DNA of 64,000 nt, from positions 2,480,001 to 2,544,000 of the forward strand of contig CAKKNE010000006.1 of the NCBI GenBank assembly GCA_918797485.1, written 5' to 3'. Position numbers and translations under genes: made by a program. This stretch comes from Pelagomonas calceolata (taxonomy: Eukaryota; Sar; Pelagophyceae; Pelagomonadales; Pelagomonadaceae). How positions within the stretch are numbered: the first letter of the stretch is position 1; the number at the start of each line of letters is the position of its first letter. Shown here piece after piece: positions 34,618 to 43,917 of this stretch. Under the pieces are notes generated by a model, which was given only the letters and a program-made list of their open reading frames with translations, made no database searches and was not told where the DNA came from.

Positions 34618-37299
34618 CTAGAGCTCAAGAGAAATTACCCCCCCACTCGCACAAACAACAACCCCACCAGAGAGCACGCGGCGCGCCGGCGACGATAACG
34701 CACAAGCGCGGCCCGCGGTCAGCCGCCGCACGCAAGGAGCATGAGATGGCGGCCCGAGGACCCGCGCTGAGTCTTCCGAAACGTCCAGGACCTTCACGTA
34801 CCGGTCGCACCCCAGTATCAACTGGGAACCGGCAAAGCCGAGGCACCGCACCACACTCGGATCCTGAGCTAAAGCCACCATTTGTAGATCCCCGCCATTG
34901 TACGAAAACACAGAGACGGCGTGGCCCTCGGCCGCGACGGCGACGCAATTTTTGGTACATGCGAGGGCCGTCACGGTCGATGGAGTAGAGGCCGACGCCA
35001 GTACTTTCAAGTCGTAGGACGGCAGGCGCCACTCGTCAGCACTTTTTCCGTTGTTGACCCAGCCCACGACATGCAGAGAAGCCCCGGCGGCGACCGCGAT
35101 CGCATCGTTAAATTCTGAGGCGCACCGCGGCTCTCCATCAACATCGCACGCCCCGAGAGCAATACAAGCCAGCCGGCCGTTCGTTCCTCTTAGCTCGCAG
35201 ACGGCTAGCGCATCCTTCGTAATGATGGAGACGCCCGGCGCCCCCTCGGGGCCCCGGCTTCGACAGACCGCGATCACGGCGCCTGACAGCTCTACTGAAC
35301 AAACTTCCGCGAACGCCCCGTCGTAGAAGCGTACTGAAGGACCACCAGCCGCGGCAAGGTAGTCTCCCATTGATGCTACAGATGAAGCGGCGCCGACGGC
35401 CGTCGCTAGGACCTCAGTCCTCAGGCTCGCGCGGCTCAGGCGGCCCCGCCCATCTCTCCTGACGAAGTCTTTGCCAATAGAAACGTAGTCTCCGGTGCCC
35501 AATTGACACCCATCGTGATAGTTCACGACGGCCCCGTCGCCCGTCTGAACGATGTTGTCTGAGACAAAGGTCAAAACGTTTTTGACAAACATGCGTTTCC
35601 CGTCCACGAGGACGCCGTCCGGCAATAGTACAGCCAGCGTCCCGTCCTTCAGTATTCTAACGTCCGACGCCGGGTCCGTCAACGCCACCTGCTCCACGGT
35701 GTCTAGTGTGTCGAGCGTTAAAATAACAGCGTCGCGACCGTACGCCACGGCCACCTTCGAACCTCGCAGGTGGAGCGCATATATTTCATGAGGTAACCTT
35801 TTTGAGGCGAGTTTCCGGCCCGCGGCGTCGAGGGCCACGAGCTCGTCGCGGCCCGCGGCAACGATGCGACCCCCATCTATCGACGCGCAGCAGAAGCGGT
35901 TCACGACGTAGGTGCCGTGGAACTCAACACAATCTCCATTCACGTCACAGGTGCGGAGGCCGTCGGTGCCCACGTGCACGATGCGACTTCCGTCGAAGCC
36001 GAGCGCGAGCGTGCCATGAGATAGTATGGAAGCGATCCTGCCCGACTTAACGAAGTTGTCGCCTTTGAGCACGACAGCAACGTCGCCAGCAACCACGAGC
36101 GTCGCATCTTTTAGTTTAGTGGCGAAGAGCTCGTGCCGCGGCACCGTGAGATCATACACTCCATCGTCCACTAAACGATCGTGGCGACTCCACAACATAC
36201 CACCACCGACACACACGACCCTCTCATGAACGAGGCACGCGTCGCCCACGTCTCCGCTCGCATCCAGCACGTTCGTCGCCGTCGACGCCGCGTCGCCCGA
36301 GAACTTGACGAGAGCAGCGCCGGCGGGACCGGCGCCGAGGCAGCGATCGCCCAGACGCGCGGCGCAGTCAAAGACTTTCGACGTCACGACGCGATTCGCC
36401 AGACCGTGCTCATCAAACCGCAACGCCTCCGTGCCCTGTTCGGAGCACACTATTACAGCGTCCCCCAGAGGTAGCACGAGGTACGGCACCACCCGGTGCG
36501 GCTCGTCGATCGTCACTACCCCAAAACTTTCGCCGTTGGATGAACGGAAGAGTCTACACTCGTAAGCCGCGACGCACGCCACGGCCGCGCCCTGGCGCAC
36601 ACTACAAACGCAAGCCCCGGGTGACACGTGGTCGACGCGCCAGGGGCCCTCCTCGACCACCAATCCTTTGGGGGTGTCGAAGCACACCACAGTTGTGGTC
36701 TCTATCGCCTCCTGCGAAACAAGGGCGAGGCACATGCGCTGGTTTTCGAGACACGTGGCGCTCGTGACGAACCCCTCGAAGGGCGCGTCGACGGGCTTCG
36801 CCGTCTTGCCCACGCATTCGACGGCCGCGAATTTTCCAGCCGACCACGCGAAGATAAGGGCCGTACTTTTCGTACCTTCGTCGTTCACTAACGGCGCGAC
36901 AACAATGGCGGGGCTCCTCACACCACTTATGCCGAAGCCGCTCCGCGCGATAATCGACAGAGTTGATCCCTCGACGACGAGCGCCGTCCATCGCAACGAT
37001 CCTCGATTCTCTTCGTCGACGACGACGACGGCGTCCCGATCGTGTGCGCACGTCACGGCCAGGGCCACGACGCGCTCGTGGGAGTCGTCGGAGGTTGCAA
37101 TTAACTCGAGCTTTTGGTCGACCTCCGCCCAGACCTCGACGCGACCGCCCTTGGCCACGGCGACTTCGGGCCGCCACTTCGCGCGCCACGCCGGGTCCAT
37201 GGTGCTCACCGAGAAGCATTGCCTTTCCGAACACGCGGCGACGGCGTGGACGCGGCGCGGGGGCTGCATGGTTGTGGGGTGCAGTTTACCAGGCGGCAT
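34618..37299 (-). CDS. DDB1/CPSF-A-like triple beta-propeller protein
   Basis: 893 residues from ATG 37299 (a second ATG at 37269 is equally possible). Beta-strand repeats fill the whole length. Several stretches follow DDB1: an N-terminal KGGRVEVWAEVDQKLELIA strand pair, EEGPWRVDHVSPGACVCSV (DDB1 has a GPW.. segment here), GAALVKFSGDA, and near the C-terminus CVAVAAEGHAVSVFSYNGGD and QLILGCDRYVKVLDVSED. DDB1 links substrate receptors to CUL4 ligases, and CPSF160 and SF3B3 share the fold. It is shorter than DDB1 (about 1140 residues), so it may be a divergent family member with reduced propellers. No catalytic residues are expected. Confidence 0.65.
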   Translation of the reverse strand: MPPGKLHPTTMQPPRRVHAVAACSERQCFSVSTMDPAWRAKWRPEVAVAKGGRVEVWAEVDQKLELIATSDDSHERVVALAVTCAHDRDAVVVVDEENRGSLRWTALVVEGSTLSIIARSGFGISGVRSPAIVVAPLVNDEGTKSTALIFAWSAGKFAAVECVGKTAKPVDAPFEGFVTSATCLENQRMCLALVSQEAIETTTVVCFDTPKGLVVEEGPWRVDHVSPGACVCSVRQGAAVACVAAYECRLFRSSNGESFGVVTIDEPHRVVPYLVLPLGDAVIVCSEQGTEALRFDEHGLANRVVTSKVFDCAARLGDRCLGAGPAGAALVKFSGDAASTATNVLDASGDVGDACLVHERVVCVGGGMLWSRHDRLVDDGVYDLTVPRHELFATKLKDATLVVAGDVAVVLKGDNFVKSGRIASILSHGTLALGFDGSRIVHVGTDGLRTCDVNGDCVEFHGTYVVNRFCCASIDGGRIVAAGRDELVALDAAGRKLASKRLPHEIYALHLRGSKVAVAYGRDAVILTLDTLDTVEQVALTDPASDVRILKDGTLAVLLPDGVLVDGKRMFVKNVLTFVSDNIVQTGDGAVVNYHDGCQLGTGDYVSIGKDFVRRDGRGRLSRASLRTEVLATAVGAASSVASMGDYLAAAGGPSVRFYDGAFAEVCSVELSGAVIAVCRSRGPEGAPGVSIITKDALAVCELRGTNGRLACIALGACDVDGEPRCASEFNDAIAVAAGASLHVVGWVNNGKSADEWRLPSYDLKVLASASTPSTVTALACTKNCVAVAAEGHAVSVFSYNGGDLQMVALAQDPSVVRCLGFAGSQLILGCDRYVKVLDVSEDSARVLGPPSHAPCVRRLTAGRACALSSPARRVLSGGVVVCASGGVISLEL

Positions 37300-37597
37300 T
37301 GCGGTCACTGGTCTACGGCTGCCCGACGCATCAGAAGCGGTGCGGCAGCCGCATAAATCGACGAATGGCTGCCTCTGGACCGACGTTCGACGCGGCGGTT
37401 GGCGCACGCCGTTTAACTAGCATCATCGATACTAGCCTTTGACAAGAACAAGCTTTTGACACACGGCCGCGTACGCCGCCGACGCGACGACCGGTTATCA
37501 AGAGGCTGCCCCAGAGCCGGACCCGCCCCGCGAAGACGCTCTGGGGACCCGCGCTTGGTGCCGCGCTCAGTAAGCCGGTACCCAAGAGCCTGGAACC

Positions 37598-38308
37598 ATG
37601 CCGTGCTGCCTCTGCTTCTCCGACGCGCCCCTGAATGAAAATGAGTTGAAAGGGCAGCGGGCGGTCGCCATCGGCCGCTACGTGGCCAACGTGAACACGT
37701 TCCAGACGAAGATGATCGACGTTCCCTGCTCTTGTGCGACGTTACCGTGCTGTTTGATCTCGACGTGCCCCTACGTCTCGCTGTGCGTCCAAATAGACAT
37801 GCGGCACCGTGTGCTCAATCATGTCAGTCCGGGCTCGGGCTGGACGCACTACCAGTGCTGCCAGGGCCACTGCCCCGTGTGCTGCTTCAAGCCGTCTGAT
37901 ACACCACATACCTTCCCGCGCACGTGCATGTGCCTCGAGGCCTTCTGCTGCACTGGTCTGGCGGCGTCGGCGAACCGCTTCGTGATCATGGACAAGTACG
38001 GGCTGATGCCAGACCCGTGCGACAACAGTCTCATCCGGATGAACAACTTCCTGCTACTCGCGCGCTGTATCTGCGACATCGCGGCGATATTCGATAAGAA
38101 TCTGCGACACGCGGCCCAAATCTTGGATTGTCTTTCCGAGGTCCTCTTCTGGTCGACGCTCGGCTGCATGACGGCGCAGACCTACGCCGAGGTCCAGTTC
38201 CGCGAGCAGGCGGCGAGCGCGGTCGTCTACCAGCCCATGCCCGCCGATAGCGATTATGGGTCCTACGAGGCGCCCAAGGCGCCGGGCGCCCCCGCTTCCA
38301 CGGAGTAA
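37598..38308 (+). CDS. Conserved cysteine-rich protein of unknown function
   Basis: 236 residues from ATG 37598 (MPCCLCFSDAPLNENELKGQ). More than 25 Cys residues are arranged in pairs (CSCATLPCCLISTCPYVSLC, YQCCQGHCPVCCFKPS, CMCLEAFCCTG). These alternate with conserved stretches RHRVLNHVSPGSGWTHYQCC, RFVIMDKYGLMPDPCDNSLI, RMNNFLLLARCICDIAAIFD and GCMTAQTYAEV. From memory this family occurs in oomycetes, diatoms, ciliates and other protists without a named function. Paired hydrophobic Cys stretches suggest a palmitoylated or membrane-embedded protein, somewhat like PLAC8. The C-terminus is Ala/Pro-rich. It is convergent with the HAD phosphatase, 35 bp apart. Confidence 0.85.
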   Translation: MPCCLCFSDAPLNENELKGQRAVAIGRYVANVNTFQTKMIDVPCSCATLPCCLISTCPYVSLCVQIDMRHRVLNHVSPGSGWTHYQCCQGHCPVCCFKPSDTPHTFPRTCMCLEAFCCTGLAASANRFVIMDKYGLMPDPCDNSLIRMNNFLLLARCICDIAAIFDKNLRHAAQILDCLSEVLFWSTLGCMTAQTYAEVQFREQAASAVVYQPMPADSDYGSYEAPKAPGAPASTE

Positions 38309-38343
38309 TGGCCCCCTTTTTGTGAATCACATCACAAAGCTAG

Positions 38344-39033
38344 TTAGTCCGCCTCGCGGAGGTCGCGCAGCGTGAACATGCGCCCCATGAAGGACGTGTC
38401 CTGAGCTTTTAAACGGGCGTAGGCCCGCAATCCACCTTCCCAGTGCTCGTGGGTCAGGCCGCGCGGGCAGTGGACGCCCATGACTCCTAGATGCGCCGCG
38501 TCGCCGAGGTTCTCGGTGTAGTCGTCGAAAAAGATCATGTCACAATAAGCGACGCCCGACGCCTCCCGGATCCGCTGCAGGTGCTTCCGCTTGTTGCCCT
38601 CGTAGATCTCTCTGTAAGAAAATAACGTCGCGATGGACTGGCCGTGGTCGAGCTTAAAGTCGGCCAGGAGCTTCTCCGCCCAGTCCGTAGCGGTCGCGCG
38701 CGATGCCACGGCCGCTTGCGTCTTTTCCCAGCCTTCGCCCGCCAGGTCGTGCAGTGCGTCTAGCGCTCCAGCCGTCAGCTTGATGTCTTTGTTTGCTTTG
38801 GGTTTCTTGCCTCGCATTTGATACAACTCCGGTTGCCAGAGCGTGTTATCGAGGTCGAACACTATGAGTTTCGGCCGGGCGGCGCCTTTTGGTAATTCCG
38901 CGCGCTTCGGTGGTTCTTTGTTTTTCGCCTTTCGCTTTTTCGCATGGAGTGCTGTCGCAGAGGCGCGTCGCAGACCACTGCTCCTCAGGAGAGCAGAGGC
39001 ATGAGTGAGGAGCATACAGGCAACTACTCGCAT
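38344..39033 (-). CDS. MDP1-type HAD phosphatase, probably organelle-targeted
   Basis: 229 residues from ATG 39033. A hydrophobic presequence (MRVVACMLLTHASALLRSSG) with a basic Lys-rich follow-on suggests import into the plastid or secretory route. The HAD motif I is PKLIVFDLDNTLWQPELYQM, with catalytic Asp-x-Asp and the DNTLW signature of magnesium-dependent phosphatase-1. VASRATATDWAEKLL is motif II, and the DMIFFDDYTENLGDAAHLG stretch is motif IV with its acidic pair. MDP1 enzymes dephosphorylate protein tyrosines or fructosamine-6-phosphates, so the substrate is uncertain. An upstream frame extension to 39090 lacks an ATG. It is divergent from the PUB-AAA gene across motif copy 7. Confidence 0.9.
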   Translation of the reverse strand: MRVVACMLLTHASALLRSSGLRRASATALHAKKRKAKNKEPPKRAELPKGAARPKLIVFDLDNTLWQPELYQMRGKKPKANKDIKLTAGALDALHDLAGEGWEKTQAAVASRATATDWAEKLLADFKLDHGQSIATLFSYREIYEGNKRKHLQRIREASGVAYCDMIFFDDYTENLGDAAHLGVMGVHCPRGLTHEHWEGGLRAYARLKAQDTSFMGRMFTLRDLREAD

Positions 39034-39135
39034 CACTGTCCAAGCGATCCGTGCGCATACGTTGTGCACACGACGAGCTATTTTGGCCACCAGACGAAGT
39101 ATCGCACGACAGCGTCGTTGCGGTCTGCAGGTTTA

Positions 39136-39159
39136 GCTAGCGTCGTGTAAGACACTAGC
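39136..39159 (-). promoter_or_regulatory. Intergenic GCTAG motif, copy 7
   Basis: Plus strand GCTAGCGTCGTGTAAG then ACACTAGC and AAAT. It lies between divergent starts at 39033 (103 bp) and 39269 (110 bp), almost equidistant. CTATTTTGGCCAC lies 43 bp to the left, as beside copy 5. Confidence 0.8.
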
Positions 39160-39268
39160 AAATTTGTGTGGCCAACTGATGGAGCCGTAAATCCACGCAA
39201 GGGCTGCCCCACGGACGAACAACGACGACAGCCGACGCCCGGACGCCCCGCGACGCCGCCGCCGAGCG

Positions 39269-40555
39269 ATGAGCCTCGGCAGCTTACCAAGAGACGCCCT
39301 CGACGCCCTGGAGACCATCGCCTCGAACCTGCAGAGGGAGCCGCACAATGCAAAGTTCCGCACGCTACGATTAAGTAATGCGGCGGTGCAGCGTCGATTA
39401 GGGTCCCACGCCGCGCGCGCGGCGCTCGCGGGTTTGGGCTTTGTTAAAAGAGACGACGCGATGACTCTGGAGACGATCGACATGCGTGCCGTGGAGCGCA
39501 CGCTCGCCGCCGTAAAGGCGGCCAAAAATACTGAAGGTATCACTTGGAACGTCGTCGACACGACGATGCCGTCGCCGCCACCAAAACAAGCTTGGGGTAC
39601 ACAACGATCGCCGTCCCCGAAAAAGCCGCCAAAGCCACGCGCACCCTTGGATGCTGAAAGAAATAGGGTCACGCGGCCCAATACAAGCTGGGACGACGTC
39701 GTCGGTCTCGGTCAGGTGAAGACGGAGCTCCAGCAAATAGCGAGAGAAATGCAAGGAGGCCCGCGCTGGGAGGACCGCTTGATACTGTTATATGGCCCGC
39801 CGGGCTGCGGCAAGGGTTTGCTGGCGGCGTGTCTGGCCACGGAGTGGGGCCGCGGCGATTTGGTGACCGTGCACGGGGCCGAGCTACGAAGCGAGTTTTC
39901 CAGAAGCAAATCAGAAGCCAAGCGCTTCTACGACCGAGCGAGGTCGTTGGCGCCTTGCGTGTTGTTAGTAAGGGGTCTGGAGCTGAACGACTGCGGCGAC
40001 GCGTTGATGGACCTGAAGGGTCCGGATGACCGCGTGATTGTTATTGTGACATGCTCCGTGCTCCCTACGACGCCATCGCGGCGGCGCCGCGCGTTACGAT
40101 CGCGAGCCACTGAAGGGTTAGCGGCCTTCGACCAGCTGCTGAACGTGCCGATGCCTTCTTCTTTTGAACGATCAAGGTTGGTCGCGAGTTGTCTATCAAG
40201 GTCGTCGGGCTCTGATAGTCCGGCGCCGCCATACGATATAGATGTGGACGACCTCGCGGGGCAGATGCTCGGGTTTGCACCCAGGGCTGTAGTAAGGGTG
40301 GTGGACGCGGCGCGTCGAAATGCGAGTCGTCGGAAGCCGCGGGCTTCTGTCCTGGAGTCCGATTTTGACATGGTATTGGACGCCGTGCCCTCCCTGGACA
40401 CGCTCGCGCCGAACCGCGAGGCGTCGGACGGTTTGGTTTGTGACTGGGGCGACGCGTTGGCGTGGCGCGCGATCACGCCGGCGGCCGAGCGAGCTTTGCG
40501 GGCGGCCGACGGCGACGAGTCGGAGGCCACGCCTGTCAAGCGGGGTATTCGGTGA
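39269..40555 (+). CDS. PUB domain fused to a degenerate AAA ATPase
   Basis: 428 residues. Residues of about 8-90 match a PUB domain (DALETIASNLQREPHNAKFR, TLRLSNAAVQRRLGS, LGFVKRDD), which binds the C-terminus of p97/Cdc48. A linker leads to an AAA module (TSWDDVVGLGQVKTELQQIA, Walker A ILLYGPPGCGKGLLA). The Walker A Lys is present, followed by Gly where Ser/Thr is normal. The Walker B region reads PCVLLVRGLELND instead of hhhhDE, so the catalytic acidic pair is missing. The C-terminal helical lid (DVDDLAGQMLGFAPRAVVRV) is kept. It probably acts as a nucleotide-independent Cdc48-pathway adaptor; that role is inference. Confidence 0.8.
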   Translation: MSLGSLPRDALDALETIASNLQREPHNAKFRTLRLSNAAVQRRLGSHAARAALAGLGFVKRDDAMTLETIDMRAVERTLAAVKAAKNTEGITWNVVDTTMPSPPPKQAWGTQRSPSPKKPPKPRAPLDAERNRVTRPNTSWDDVVGLGQVKTELQQIAREMQGGPRWEDRLILLYGPPGCGKGLLAACLATEWGRGDLVTVHGAELRSEFSRSKSEAKRFYDRARSLAPCVLLVRGLELNDCGDALMDLKGPDDRVIVIVTCSVLPTTPSRRRRALRSRATEGLAAFDQLLNVPMPSSFERSRLVASCLSRSSGSDSPAPPYDIDVDDLAGQMLGFAPRAVVRVVDAARRNASRRKPRASVLESDFDMVLDAVPSLDTLAPNREASDGLVCDWGDALAWRAITPAAERALRAADGDESEATPVKRGIR

Positions 40556-40804
40556 CGGTAATGAATATGTTTGTATAGCGGCGATGGCGTGTTAGGGGGA
40601 GCTGGCGTCGCCGCGTCGTTGCACCGCGAAGCACAAGAAACTAGTTTTCGCCCCCTAGTAAGTGTCGTATTGATATCTTTGGACCATTATCGAACTCAAC
40701 TACGCTCAAACAACGTAGTCGCGTCCCGTCGCATGCAACAAAACGGGTTTCTCACGCTTAGCCGCCGCGACCTCACAGACACCGCCAGACACCGCCAGAC
40801 CAAA

Positions 40805-41560
40805 ATGCTCCTCACAAACTGCGCCGCCTGCGCCGCCCCACTGGCCCTCAACGCGCCGCGATGCGTGCGCTGTCGCACAAGATACTGCAATTCCACTTGC
40901 CAACATGACCACTGGCGCCGCGGCCACAAGCAGATCTGCAAGAAAATACACCGCGGCGGCAACGCGGAACAATACCACGCGAACAAAAAATACAAGGAGG
41001 CCCTCGCCGTCGTGGTCGAGGCGTGCGCCGGGGACGCGAAGGGGCAGACTTGCTACATCTGTCTCGAGGCCGTCCATCCGAGCACGGGAGAAGGCCTCGT
41101 GCGCGGATGTGGGTGCCAGGGAGACCAGGGCTTCGCGCATGTGTCGTGTCTGGTGCGGCAGGATGAGGTTTCGCTCGAGGACAGCAAGCGCCAAGACCCA
41201 ATAGTAGGCCTAGTTGCCAAGCACAAAACCGAGGAAAGCCTGGCCGAGGGCGTTTTGGATACGCTTGAAGATCGTTACAAATCAGGGTTATCATGTAAAC
41301 TGTGCAAGAAACAGCACAACGCCATCATACTGCATGCACTCGGATGGGGACATTGGCAAAGGTGCGCAAGTAAGGCAGAGCAGCCTTTGACTGAAGACTA
41401 TACTCAAATTTCAGCGGCGCTTACGTATCTCGGGGTGTGCTTAGCCGAATCGGGTCGGATGACGGAAGCAATGAAGGTGGGCGAAGCATACCAAGCCTGG
41501 GCCGTTAAGACCACGCGAGCAAGCAGAACGGCCGCAGAAGTAATTGCAAATTTAACATAA
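40805..41560 (+). CDS. MYND zinc finger - RINGv protein, short family member
   Basis: 251 residues from ATG 40805. A MYND finger is complete (CAACAAPLALNAPRCVRCRT, RYCNSTCQHDHWRRGHKQIC). A RINGv/RING-CH domain follows (CYICLEAVHPSTGEGLVRGC, GCQGDQGFAHVSCL) and a CKLCKKQHN pair. RINGv domains are E2-binding and found in membrane ubiquitin ligases; MYND fingers bind Pro-rich peptides. Many algal relatives continue into kinesin-light-chain TPRs, but here the product ends after one TPR-like helix pair (ISAALTYLGVCLAESGRMTE). The missing type of 3' segment exists alone at 19863-20156. The FMO gene is convergent, 16 bp downstream. Confidence 0.85.
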   Translation: MLLTNCAACAAPLALNAPRCVRCRTRYCNSTCQHDHWRRGHKQICKKIHRGGNAEQYHANKKYKEALAVVVEACAGDAKGQTCYICLEAVHPSTGEGLVRGCGCQGDQGFAHVSCLVRQDEVSLEDSKRQDPIVGLVAKHKTEESLAEGVLDTLEDRYKSGLSCKLCKKQHNAIILHALGWGHWQRCASKAEQPLTEDYTQISAALTYLGVCLAESGRMTEAMKVGEAYQAWAVKTTRASRTAAEVIANLT

Positions 41561-41576
41561 AATAGAGAGACTCTTC

Positions 41577-42884
41577 TTACGCCACCGCTACCCCGACCCC
41601 CGCCGCCGCGTCGTCGCACGGCGGGTCCGGCGCGCCCGGCGGCGCCTTAAATGGATCTAACGTAGCGCAGCCCGCGAGCTCGTCCACGAGCAAGGAACAC
41701 TGCTCGTAGCCGACCCTCATCAAAAAGGACGAGTTCCGTCCATAGCTCTTCATGCCCAATATATAAAACCGCGGCTCGGGGTTGCGCAGCGTGGCAGCGC
41801 CGGGCGCCGCCTGCTTGAGGCAGTCGCCGCCGCCGCCGCCCGCCGCCGCCGCGAGGAGCGTCGCCGCGAGCTTCATCGGGCCGTCACTCGCGTAACACTG
41901 GTGCACGTGCAGCTCGCGATACAGGTCCGCATTCGGCCGATAACCCGTCAAGGAGACGAGGTGGTCCACTTCTACAATTGTGGAGTCCGTGAGCGTCAGC
42001 TTGAGGGCGTTCCGCACGACGTCGATTCTCTGAATGCGGGCGCCTCGCACACATTCTAATGAGCCGCTCGTGCCTAAACTCGCCAGGCCGTTGCCGTAGG
42101 CCGCTAACGCGTCTCTTTGAGGCAAGGGGTCGCCCTCGACGCGCTGGTAGGGCGCTTCGCTCTTGGCCTTGCGCACGAGCCAGACGGTCTCCACGTTTTC
42201 GTCCGCGAGCTTCCTTATTGTGGTAATGGCCGAGAAGCCGCCACCTAACACAGCGACGCGCTTGCCCTTGAAGGAACCAGGAGATGGAATGACGCGCGAC
42301 ACCAAACCAAGAGCCTCCGCCTTCGCCTCGCCCGGCGCACTCAACCCACCAGAACCGGATCTTTGCGCCGTTTCGGGTGCGTATGTGCCGCTGCAGTCGA
42401 CGACCGCCATCGCCTCCTCCCAGGCCTCGTCGTCATTCCGTCGCAGGAGCGCGCGGAAGGGAAGCGTCTCCCTACGTGAATCTCCGACGGCACCGATGCC
42501 CTCCTTCTTCAGGAGGTGGCCTCGAGCTAACCCGACCACACTACAATGTTCTTGAATCGTACAGCGGCCCGTCGCTTCCAAATACGAGGCGAGAGGTAAT
42601 AAAACGTCCCTGCGAAACTCGTGGCCCGTCAAAAAAGCGTCTTCAGAGGGCACGCAGCGCGGCGGCGCGCCCTCCAGACCCGTCTCCAGCGCTTTTCTAC
42701 AATCGTCGGGCAGGTTCAAGGCCATCGCGGAGAAGAGCGTCACGTGGCCCCACTGCTCGACGTTCGCGCCGATAGAGCCCTTCTCCCAGATCACGACTCT
42801 ATGACCAGCTTTTACAAGGCGGAAGGCGGCATACAAGCCGATGGGGCCGGCGCCGATCACGGCTACTCTGTCGGTTGCGGCCAT
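41577..42884 (-). CDS. FAD/NAD(P)-binding flavoprotein monooxygenase-like enzyme
   Basis: 435 residues from ATG 42884. The N-terminal FAD-binding Rossmann motif is complete (VAVIGAGPIGLYAAFRLVKA with GxGxxG), followed by VVIWEKGSIG. A second dinucleotide fold is at KRVAVLGGGFSAITTIRKLA. VSLTGYRPNADLYREL contains the TGY/ATG-like motif that precedes the flavin in FMO and thioredoxin-reductase-type enzymes. The tail RFYILGMKSYGRNSSFLMRV is conserved in this class. It probably oxidises a small molecule with NADPH and oxygen; the substrate is unknown. A 57-residue upstream extension lacks an ATG. The promoter side carries motif copy 8, 183 bp upstream. Confidence 0.85.
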   Translation of the reverse strand: MAATDRVAVIGAGPIGLYAAFRLVKAGHRVVIWEKGSIGANVEQWGHVTLFSAMALNLPDDCRKALETGLEGAPPRCVPSEDAFLTGHEFRRDVLLPLASYLEATGRCTIQEHCSVVGLARGHLLKKEGIGAVGDSRRETLPFRALLRRNDDEAWEEAMAVVDCSGTYAPETAQRSGSGGLSAPGEAKAEALGLVSRVIPSPGSFKGKRVAVLGGGFSAITTIRKLADENVETVWLVRKAKSEAPYQRVEGDPLPQRDALAAYGNGLASLGTSGSLECVRGARIQRIDVVRNALKLTLTDSTIVEVDHLVSLTGYRPNADLYRELHVHQCYASDGPMKLAATLLAAAAGGGGGDCLKQAAPGAATLRNPEPRFYILGMKSYGRNSSFLMRVGYEQCSLLVDELAGCATLDPFKAPPGAPDPPCDDAAAGVGVAVA

Positions 42885-43066
42885 TCTCCGCCGTCTAATG
42901 CTGGTGGCTGTGAGGCAGTGCTTGTGTTGCGGCGTCTGGCGTCTGCCAGACGCTGAAATTGGGCGCAGAGCTCGAGAGTGGTCAGATGACGACTTGTGTA
43001 CTGGTAATACGGCCCAGCGATGCGTATCGATGCCGCCACGCGCTCGCGGCCGCACCCAGCCTGTTT

Positions 43067-43090
43067 GCTAGTGTCTTACAGGCCGCTAGC
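43067..43090 (+). promoter_or_regulatory. Intergenic GCTAG motif, copy 8
   Basis: The best copy: GCTAGTGTCTTAC, AG, GCCGCTAGC, preceded by TGTTT. It is 183 bp upstream of the flavoprotein ATG at 42884, between two minus-strand genes, so it is oriented opposite to its gene. Confidence 0.85.
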
Positions 43091-43110
43091 ATAGGTGTAT
43101 CTTACATTTC

Positions 43111-43818
43111 TTAGATCTCAATGTCACCATCTATCACGTTGTTTTCAACTACGTGGTCGGGTGAGCGAGGATCGTAGTCCGGTTTCATCGTGACGCGTGG
43201 CGGCGACTCGAGCAACGCAGTCATCCGCTGAACGAACCTCTCCTGCGCCGCGAAGGCGTCGACATGCTGAGAGAATGGCGGCAGCTGGTGCGGGGAGAAG
43301 TCTAAGAAGAATACGTCCGAGGGGATGACCTCGTACATGTTTTCCGACGATGGGTCGAACATGTGTATAATTTGTCTGGTCACCTTGTTCCGTTCCTCAC
43401 GTGTGCAGATTTTTCGGATTGCGAACTCTGCGGAGAAGGTGAAAGCTTCGATCGCTTGCCTCGTGGTGGCGAATCTAGTCTGCGCGCGGGGCGTCTCGAC
43501 GACGTAGCATGGATCGCCGCCCGTCCGCCGCTCCCGGAAGATACGCACGCAGGTCCTTCTTCCTTGATGGGGTTGCGGGGTGTTCAGTGAACCCAAAATA
43601 TAGACTCCGAAGATCGCGTCGGGCCGCAGCTGATCCATCTCCCTTGCTTGGCGCAGGATCTCGCCGCCCAGCGCTTGCGTGAAGGCGCAGGCCGAGCTGT
43701 CGCGCTGCTTGCGCTTGGGTCGGCTCATCGTCACGTTGTTTGGGCAGCGTTTGCACTGACGCGTCGATATCACAGAGAGCATACGGGTTTTCTGCGGATC
43801 GCCGCCCCAAGACGCCAT
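43111..43818 (-). CDS. Hypothetical protein, 235 aa
   Basis: The ATG at 43818 lies inside CGATGGCGTC. A basic N-terminus (STRQCKRCPNNVTMSRPKRK) holds a Cys pair and a possible nuclear localisation signal, then helical and mixed sequence (FATTRQAIEAFTFSAEFAIR, KICTREERNKVTRQIIHMFD, VIPSDVFFLDFSPHQLPPFS) and an acidic end (VVENNVIDGDIEI). There is no signal peptide or membrane segment. Conserved features of a known family are not recognised. Codon third-position bias is moderate, weaker than in its neighbours. It lies 99 bp from the PFK 3' end. Confidence 0.65.
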   Translation of the reverse strand: MASWGGDPQKTRMLSVISTRQCKRCPNNVTMSRPKRKQRDSSACAFTQALGGEILRQAREMDQLRPDAIFGVYILGSLNTPQPHQGRRTCVRIFRERRTGGDPCYVVETPRAQTRFATTRQAIEAFTFSAEFAIRKICTREERNKVTRQIIHMFDPSSENMYEVIPSDVFFLDFSPHQLPPFSQHVDAFAAQERFVQRMTALLESPPRVTMKPDYDPRSPDHVVENNVIDGDIEI

Positions 43819-43917
43819 CGCCGCGGAGAACTATGGATTCGACGAATTTAGTGGGGGGGTCGAGGATGGTCTCCCCGCCGCGCTTCTTGCGGGGCGGGGG
43901 TGGGGGGCTAAAAACAA

